From positions 5,594,501 through 5,637,028 of the forward strand of contig NZ_CP150484.1 in NCBI RefSeq assembly GCF_037997115.1: 42,528 bases of DNA. Direction: 5' to 3'. The notes below the pieces were generated by a model. The model did no database searches. It was given only the letters and a program-made list of their open reading frames with translations, and was not told the origin of the DNA. Position numbers and translations under genes: made by a program. The DNA comes from Amycolatopsis coloradensis (GTDB taxonomy: Bacteria > Actinomycetota > Actinomycetes > Mycobacteriales > Pseudonocardiaceae). The first letter of the stretch is position 1, and each line of letters opens with the position of its first letter. This document shows, one piece after another, positions 15,903 through 42,528 of the stretch.

Positions 15903-16940
15903 TCAGTGCGGGAACCCCCAGGAGTCGTGCAGCGGAACGGTGATCTGCTTCAGCCACGTCTTGGTGGTGAAGTCGCGAGCCTTGATGACCACCGAGAACG
16001 GCGAGACCTCCACCTGCAGCCCCTGGTTGAACGCGCCGCCGAGGGACACTTCCCCGCCCTTGCCGTCGTCCGTCCAGCCGGTCTGCACGGCGGCGGTGTT
16101 GACGACCGTGAACCCTTCCAGGTTGCCGGTACCAGGCACCACGCGGCGGACCACCCAGTCCGACAGGTTCAGATCCCAGTGCGTGTGCCCGGAGAAGAGG
16201 AACACGTCCCGGTGGCGGCCGAGGATCGACAGCAGCCTGTCGGGCTGGAGGTAATCGGACCGGTAGAGCTTGTTGTGCGTACCCGAAACGGTGTTGGGCA
16301 ACGGATGATGCGTCAGCACCATCACCGGGCTGCGCCGGTTCGACCAGTACCGCAGGCGTTGTTCGAGCCAGGTGAACTGGCGGTCGCTCATCCAGACCTC
16401 GTCCCACAGCTTGGGGTCGTGGTACTTCGCGTACCGCTCGGTGCCGAGGCAGAGCACCGGAACGCCGCCGAACGACGTCTCGTTGTAGACGGTGTTGCGG
16501 CCCGCGAACCGGTAGAAACCGCGGAAGAGGGAATCCTCGGTCGTCCCGTTGGGCCAGGTCTCCTGGGCGAGCGTGTCGGGATCCCGCCACTTCGGGACGT
16601 AGAACTCGTGGTTGCCGATCGCCCACGCGACCTCGCGCGGATGCGGGTGCTTGTCGAACGTCGCGCGAAGCTGGGCGTACTCGAAGTCGTAACCGCGCGG
16701 GGTGAGGTCGCCCGCGATGCCGAGCCCGGCGCTGCCCGGGTTGATCGCGTGCAGGTCGTCGAGCGCCTTGCCGAAGTCGGTGAGGTCGCCCTGGATGTCG
16801 CTGAGGACGTTGAAGCGGACGACCGGCCCATGCGGGCCCCACTTCCCCTGTGTCCGCGGTTGCGCCTCCGCCTGACCCGGCAGCATCGCTGCCCCTGCCG
16901 CCGCACCACCGGCGGTCACCATGAACGCTCTTCGATCCAT
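15903..16940 (-). CDS. Secreted calcineurin-like metallophosphoesterase
   Basis: ATG at 16940 gives 345 residues. TAGCGT 7 bases upstream fits a leaderless -10, so I prefer it to GTG 16958. The N-terminus MDRRAFMVTAGGAAAGAAMLPGQAEA looks like a Tat signal (twin Arg, then a small hydrophobic core). The mature enzyme has the metallophosphoesterase motifs in order: VLSDIQGD, AGDLTPRG, IGNHEFY, LTHHPLP and FSGHTHWD. It should hydrolyse a phosphomonoester or diester outside the cytoplasm; the substrate is unknown. It lies between the siderophore transport and NRPS blocks but has its own promoter and a hairpin on each side, so it may be unrelated to iron. Confidence 0.87.
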   Translation of the reverse strand: MDRRAFMVTAGGAAAGAAMLPGQAEAQPRTQGKWGPHGPVVRFNVLSDIQGDLTDFGKALDDLHAINPGSAGLGIAGDLTPRGYDFEYAQLRATFDKHPHPREVAWAIGNHEFYVPKWRDPDTLAQETWPNGTTEDSLFRGFYRFAGRNTVYNETSFGGVPVLCLGTERYAKYHDPKLWDEVWMSDRQFTWLEQRLRYWSNRRSPVMVLTHHPLPNTVSGTHNKLYRSDYLQPDRLLSILGRHRDVFLFSGHTHWDLNLSDWVVRRVVPGTGNLEGFTVVNTAAVQTGWTDDGKGGEVSLGGAFNQGLQVEVSPFSVVIKARDFTTKTWLKQITVPLHDSWGFPH

Positions 16941-16987
16941 AACCCGAACGCTACTCACGTTTTATGGCCGGATTCTGAACAACGCAA

Positions 16988-17028
16988 GTCCGTGAAGACC
17001 TCCTTGAGCGACCAGGGAGGTCTTCACG
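16988..17028. terminator. Hairpin after mbtH, GTCCGTGAAG repeat copy 2
   Basis: A 13-base arm (16991-17003) and its exact complement (17016-17028) flank a 12-base loop. It starts 12 bases beyond the mbtH stop, so it is the natural terminator of the leftward monooxygenase-NRPS-mbtH operon, a transcript of nearly 24 kb. The left flank GTCCGTGAAGACCTCCTT differs by one base from copies 1 and 3, and the paired base changes too, so pairing is kept. Confidence 0.75.
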
Positions 17029-17040
17029 AAACGGAGCGGG

Positions 17041-17246
17041 TCAGGACTCCATGGCCTTGACGAGCGAAGCGGGCCGCAGGTCCGTCCAGTTGGTCTCCAC
17101 GTACTCCAGGCACTCTGGACGCGAAGCGGGGCCGAACTTCGTGGTCCAGCCCGCCGGGACCTCGACGAACTCGGGCCACAGGCTGTGCTGGCCTTCGTCG
17201 TTGACCAGCACCAGGTACGTGCCGTCGGGGTTCTCGAACGGGTTCG

Positions 17247-17250
<4 letters not shown>
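17041..17250 (-). CDS. mbtH: MbtH-like protein
   Basis: The 69-residue protein is a complete MbtH-like NRPS helper. It has [29 protein letters not shown] and [14 protein letters not shown], with the conserved tryptophans of the family. MbtH proteins bind adenylation domains and are needed for their solubility or activity. Here it is the last gene of the NRPS operon. Its ATG overlaps the NRPS stop (ATGA at 17247-17250), and its SD (AAGGAGAA) lies in the NRPS codons for the lysine-rich tail, so its synthesis should track the NRPS. A hairpin follows the stop at once. Confidence 0.96.
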
Positions 17251-39491
<22,241 letters not shown>

Positions 39492-39534
39492 CGGGTCGCC
39501 TCCACCGTTCAGAGCTTTCGGGATCGTCCGTGCC

Positions 39535-40878
39535 TCAGGCGGGCCCGGTCCCGCTCACCGCGTACTCGGGCTGGGACGCGCCCGCGGCCCGCCGATCCAC
39601 AATGGACTGGAGGATCTCCCCGACCCGGACGGCGGTGTTGGACAGCAGCGAAGACGTGATGCCGTGCGTGTGCTCGGTGCCGCCCTGCAGGTAGATCCCG
39701 CCGTCCAGCGGCGGCTCGGTGACGATCCGGTAGTCACGCTCGACCCGGAGCCTGCCCTCGTCGTCGCGCGCGCAGGCGGAGCCGAGCTCACCGAGCAACG
39801 GTGTCGGGTCCGCTGGGCTGTACCCGGTGGCGTACACGACGAAGTCGGCGTCGAGCCGGGTCCGCTTCCCGGTCTCCAGCGCTTCGACGGTGACCCGCAC
39901 TTCGGCCCCGGTGTCGGTGACCTCGGTGGGGCGGGAGACGTTGATGATCTTCAGCCGCTCGATCCCCTGCACCTTCTCGCGGTAGACGCGCCGGTACAGC
40001 TCGTCGATGAGTTCGATGTCCACGGCCGAATAGTTGGTCGCCCCGTGGTAGCGCATCAGCCGGTCCTTGACCTCAGCCGGCGCTTCGTAGAACCGCCCGA
40101 CCGCCTCGGGGTCGAAGATCCGGTTGGCGAACGCGCTGTCGTCGGCCGGGCTGTAGCCGTACCGCGCGAACACCGCGCACACCTCGGCCCGCGGGAAGCG
40201 GTCGTGCAGCAGCGCGCTCACCTCGGCCGCGCTCTGGCCGGCACCGACGACGACGAACCGGCGCGGCTTCTCGGCGGCCATGCCCTCCAGCCGGTGCAGG
40301 AGTTCGCTGTTGTGCCAGATCCGTGTGCCCGGCGTCACACCTTCGGGGAGGTTCGGCCGCAGGCCGGTGCCCATCACCAGATTGCGGGCGCGCAGGTTCA
40401 CCAGTTCACCGTCGGTCCGCGCGTGAACGTCGAAGAACACGATCTCGTCACCCTCGAAGACGGGAGTCACGGAAAGTACTTCCGTGCCGTAGGAGACCAG
40501 GTCGTCGACCTTCTCGGCCGCCCATTCGAAGTAGTCGTGAAACTCGATCCGCAACGGGAACAGGTTCTTGTGGTTGATGAAATCGACCAACCGGTCCTTG
40601 CTGTGCAAATACGACAGGAAGCTGAACGAACTCGTCGGGTTCCGCATCGTCGCCAGGTCCTTGAGGAAGGACACCTGCATGGTCGCGTTGTCGATCAACA
40701 TCCCGCGGTGCCAGCCGAAACGCACCTGGCGCTCGAGGAAGTGGGCGGTGACGGTCTCCGCCCCCGGCGCGGCGTTGTGCTCGGTGACGGCGATGGCGAG
40801 CGCGAGGTTCGAGGGACCGAACCCGACCCCGACCACGTCGTAGACCGGAACCCGTTCACCGACCACTGCTCGTGCCAT
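39535..40878 (-). CDS. L-ornithine N5-monooxygenase
   Basis: The 447-residue flavoprotein is of the SidA/PvdA/IucD/CchB family. It hydroxylates the side-chain amine of free ornithine with NADPH and O2, making the hydroxamate precursor. The FAD motif [12 protein letters not shown] starts at G17. [20 protein letters not shown] is the substrate-side family stretch, [10 protein letters not shown] is the NADPH motif, and ATGYSP lies near the C-terminus. The start is ATG 40878, with AGGGG upstream as SD. It is the first gene of the leftward operon, 43 bases before the NRPS, directly under the iron-box promoter. The hydroxyornithine code of A3 and the adjacent formyltransferase favour ornithine over lysine. 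Confidence 0.95.
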   Translation of the reverse strand: MARAVVGERVPVYDVVGVGFGPSNLALAIAVTEHNAAPGAETVTAHFLERQVRFGWHRGMLIDNATMQVSFLKDLATMRNPTSSFSFLSYLHSKDRLVDFINHKNLFPLRIEFHDYFEWAAEKVDDLVSYGTEVLSVTPVFEGDEIVFFDVHARTDGELVNLRARNLVMGTGLRPNLPEGVTPGTRIWHNSELLHRLEGMAAEKPRRFVVVGAGQSAAEVSALLHDRFPRAEVCAVFARYGYSPADDSAFANRIFDPEAVGRFYEAPAEVKDRLMRYHGATNYSAVDIELIDELYRRVYREKVQGIERLKIINVSRPTEVTDTGAEVRVTVEALETGKRTRLDADFVVYATGYSPADPTPLLGELGSACARDDEGRLRVERDYRIVTEPPLDGGIYLQGGTEHTHGITSSLLSNTAVRVGEILQSIVDRRAAGASQPEYAVSGTGPA

Positions 40879-40935
40879 CTTGAACCCCTAGCGCGGCTCA
40901 GCCGCATCTCGGTACTTCGTTACAAAGACCAGGGA

Positions 40936-40967
40936 ACCCTAACCTAAGTTAGGTGAGGCTCAACTAG
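40936..40967. promoter_or_regulatory. Divergent iron-box promoter of the biosynthetic genes
   Basis: Two overlapping iron-box-like symmetries occupy this site. CCTAAC-CTAA-GTTAGG at 40938-40953 is a perfect inverted repeat. TTAGGTGAGGCTCAACTAG at 40949-40967 agrees with the 19-base consensus at about 16 positions. On the minus strand, TTGAGC (40958-40963) and TAGGGT (40936-40941), spaced 16 bases, make a likely promoter for the monooxygenase operon, with the box inside the spacer. The same region must drive the formyltransferase rightward. Iron-loaded repressor here would silence the whole pathway. Confidence 0.78.
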
Positions 40968-41015
40968 TACTTTCAGTGGTGATGTTCATCCCTCGACCAG
41001 GAGGAGGCCGGTCCC

Positions 41016-41963
41016 ATGCGGGTCGCCATGTTCGGATACCAGACCTGGGGACACCGCACCCTGCGGGCGTTGATCGACGCGGGCCACGATGTCGCCCTCG
41101 TCGTCACCCACCCGAAGAGTGACCACGCCTACGAGAAGATCTGGTCCGATTCCGTCGCGGACCTCGCCGAGGAGAACGGCATCCGCGCGCTGCTGCGGCA
41201 GCGTCCCGACGACCCGGAACTGCTGGCGGAGCTGAAGGAAGCCGATCTCGACCTGATCGTCGCCAACAACTGGCGCACCTGGCTGCCACCCGAGATCTTC
41301 GAGATGCCGCGGTACGGCACCCTGAACGTCCACGACTCGCTGCTGCCCGCCTACGCCGGCTTCTCGCCGCTGATCTGGGCACTCATCAACGGCGAGAAGG
41401 AAGTGGGCCTCACCGCCCACCTGATGGACGCCGACCTCGACGCCGGCGACATCGTGCTGCAGCGCGCCGTGCCGGTCGGCCCGAAGGACACGACGACCGA
41501 TCTGTTCCACCGGACGGTCGAGCTCATCGCGCCGATCACCACCGAGGCGATCGAGCTCCTCGCGAGCGGCGACTACACGCCGGTCAAACAGGACAGGTCG
41601 AAGGCCAGCTTCTTCCACAAGCGCGCCCTTGAGGACAGCCTCATCGACTGGTCCTGGCCCGCCGAGGAGATCGAGCGGCTGGTGCGCGCCCAGTCCGACC
41701 CGTACCCCAACGCCTTCACCTACCACCGCGGGAAACAGCTGCGCGTGATCCGTTCGTCGGTGTCGGTGGGTCACTACGGCGGCACCCCCGGCCGGATCTT
41801 CATCCGTGAGGGTGACGGCGTCGTGATCGTCGCCGGGCCGGAGTCGCGCCGGGGCCGGTCGCACGGTCTCGTCATCGAGCGGGTCCGGACCGAGGACGGC
41901 ACCGAACTGACCGCGAACGAGTACTTCCGCACCATGGGCGGATATCTCACCTCGCGCCCTTAA
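41016..41963 (+). CDS. N5-hydroxyornithine formyltransferase
   Basis: The 315-residue protein belongs to the methionyl-tRNA formyltransferase fold. The catalytic set is visible as N104 and H106 in NVHDSLLPAYAGFSP and D142 in DADLDAGD, matching the N-H-D triad spacing of Fmt. The C-terminal OB-like part (RAQSDPYPNAFTYHRGKQLRV) is retained. Being next to an ornithine hydroxylase and under the same iron-box promoter, it should formylate N5-hydroxyornithine using 10-formyl-tetrahydrofolate, as CchA does for coelichelin, rather than act on initiator tRNA. SD AGGAGGAGG lies 8 bases before the ATG. It is followed after 39 bases by a PPOX-type gene. Confidence 0.93.
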   Translation: MRVAMFGYQTWGHRTLRALIDAGHDVALVVTHPKSDHAYEKIWSDSVADLAEENGIRALLRQRPDDPELLAELKEADLDLIVANNWRTWLPPEIFEMPRYGTLNVHDSLLPAYAGFSPLIWALINGEKEVGLTAHLMDADLDAGDIVLQRAVPVGPKDTTTDLFHRTVELIAPITTEAIELLASGDYTPVKQDRSKASFFHKRALEDSLIDWSWPAEEIERLVRAQSDPYPNAFTYHRGKQLRVIRSSVSVGHYGGTPGRIFIREGDGVVIVAGPESRRGRSHGLVIERVRTEDGTELTANEYFRTMGGYLTSRP

Positions 41964-42002
41964 GGTGGCCCACGGTTCGACAGCCGCCCTGAAGGGAAAG
42001 TC

Positions 42003-42440
42003 ATGCCGGAGAAGATGACCGACGACCAGCGCCGCGCCTTCCTCGCCGAAGGCACCCGCACCGCCGTCTTCGCGACGGTCCGCCCGGACGGCAGGCCGCA
42101 CGCGGTCCCGATCTGGTTCGCCCTCGACGGGGACGACATTCTGGTCAACCTGGGCGCGGACACCGTCAAAGGCAAGGCGCTCAAGGAGAATCCCCGCGTC
42201 TCGGTGGTCGTCGACGACCCGGTGCCGCCCTATTCGTTCGTGAGCGTCGAAGGGGTCGCGGAGATCGTCTCGGATCCGGACGGCATCCGCGCGGGTTCGG
42301 AGTCGATCGCCCGGCGGTACCTCGGTGAAGCCGGGCAGGAGGCCATCGACGGCTGGCTGGCGTACGCGACGTCTCCGGGCAAGGTGATCGTGCGGGTGCG
42401 GCCGGAGCATTTCGTGGCGATCGCGAAGGTCGGCGGCTGA
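42003..42440 (+). CDS. PPOX-class F420-dependent oxidoreductase
   Basis: The 145-residue protein is a split-barrel flavin/F420-binding protein of the pyridoxamine phosphate oxidase-like class. Family parts are GTRTAVFATVRPDGRPHAVPIWFALDGDDILVNLG, KGKALKENPRVSVVVDD and VSVEGVAEIVSD. Length is typical for the small actinobacterial F420-dependent group, whose substrates are mostly unknown. It has SD GAAGGGAAA and lies 39 bases after the formyltransferase, so the two may be co-transcribed, but nothing links it chemically to the siderophore. Confidence 0.88.
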   Translation: MPEKMTDDQRRAFLAEGTRTAVFATVRPDGRPHAVPIWFALDGDDILVNLGADTVKGKALKENPRVSVVVDDPVPPYSFVSVEGVAEIVSDPDGIRAGSESIARRYLGEAGQEAIDGWLAYATSPGKVIVRVRPEHFVAIAKVGG

Positions 42441-42480
42441 GAGGCTTCGGTCTCCGCACCGGTTTCCCTTGCCCGCCCGA

Positions 42481-42513
42481 GTCCGTGAAGGCCTCCTTGC
42501 CTACCTTCAGGGT
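42481..42513. repeat. GTCCGTGAAG hairpin repeat copy 3, truncated
   Basis: GTCCGTGAAGGCCTCCTT matches copy 1 exactly. A long arm runs 42487-42505, then a 5-base loop and the first bases of the returning arm, where the native sequence stops. It lies 40 bases after the PPOX gene stop, so, like the other copies, it sits at a gene end and is a probable terminator. The rest of the arm has been replaced by adapter sequence. Confidence 0.75.
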
Positions 42514-42528
42514 AGATCGGAAGAGCAC
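42514..42528. other. Illumina adapter remnant at contig end
   Basis: The last 15 bases, AGATCGGAAGAGCAC, equal the beginning of the standard Illumina TruSeq adapter. They follow directly on the broken hairpin arm. The AG at 42514-42515 could be genomic or adapter. This is a sequencing artefact, and any reading frame running into it is not real. Confidence 0.93.

Noticed and set aside
41016..41963. Housekeeping methionyl-tRNA formyltransferase
   Set aside because: The fold is shared, but the position beside an ornithine hydroxylase under an iron box, with no def gene nearby, favours the siderophore enzyme.
42181..42528. Leftward open frame entering from the right edge
   Set aside because: It reads through the adapter and antisense to the PPOX gene, and shows no protein features.

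Overview
The window looks like a contig from a high-GC actinomycete, most probably Amycolatopsis or a close relative. GC-rich codon use runs through every gene. There are two F420-type enzymes, IdeR/DmdR-like iron boxes, several apparently leaderless promoters and a dispersed GTCCGTGAAG hairpin family at gene ends. The last 15 bases equal the start of the standard Illumina adapter, so the right edge is an assembly end and not biology.

Layout. 42-5417: an F420-dependent LLM oxidoreductase and an MpaB-type oxygenase, divergent from a TetR regulator; then a 4-hydroxy-2-oxovalerate aldolase and acylating acetaldehyde dehydrogenase pair (end of a meta-cleavage pathway), divergent from an IclR regulator. 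5423-8842: an SsuD-like alkanesulfonate monooxygenase, an MBL-fold hydrolase, a DinB-like protein and an EamA/DMT-type membrane protein. 8823-15671: siderophore transport, with two FecCD permeases, a divergent pair of ABC half-transporters and a lipoprotein binding protein, each under a candidate iron box. 15903-16940: a Tat-type metallophosphoesterase. 17041-41963: the siderophore locus, with mbtH, a 7414-residue six-module NRPS and an ornithine N5-monooxygenase in one leftward operon, and a hydroxyornithine formyltransferase going right from the shared iron-box promoter. 42003-42440: an F420/PPOX-type enzyme.

How the core works (inference). Ornithine is N5-hydroxylated and part of it N5-formylated. 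The NRPS order is C-A-T / C-A-T-E* / C-A(N-MT)-T / C-A-T / C-A-T / C-A-T-E. Specificity residues read by eye give module 2 = Ser, module 3 = N5-hydroxyornithine (N-methylated), modules 4 and 5 = Ser, module 6 = an ornithine-type substrate, and module 1 unassigned (formyl-hydroxyornithine by elimination). This matches, from memory, the hexapeptide siderophore albachelin of Amycolatopsis alba. Notable points: the module 2 epimerization domain looks dead; there is no thioesterase, so release may be by cyclization of the last hydroxyornithine; the ABC half-transporter pair has one consensus and one ruined ATP site; and no FepC-type import ATPase is present.

No tRNA, rRNA, CRISPR array or transposase was seen. 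No gap between genes exceeds 300 bases.
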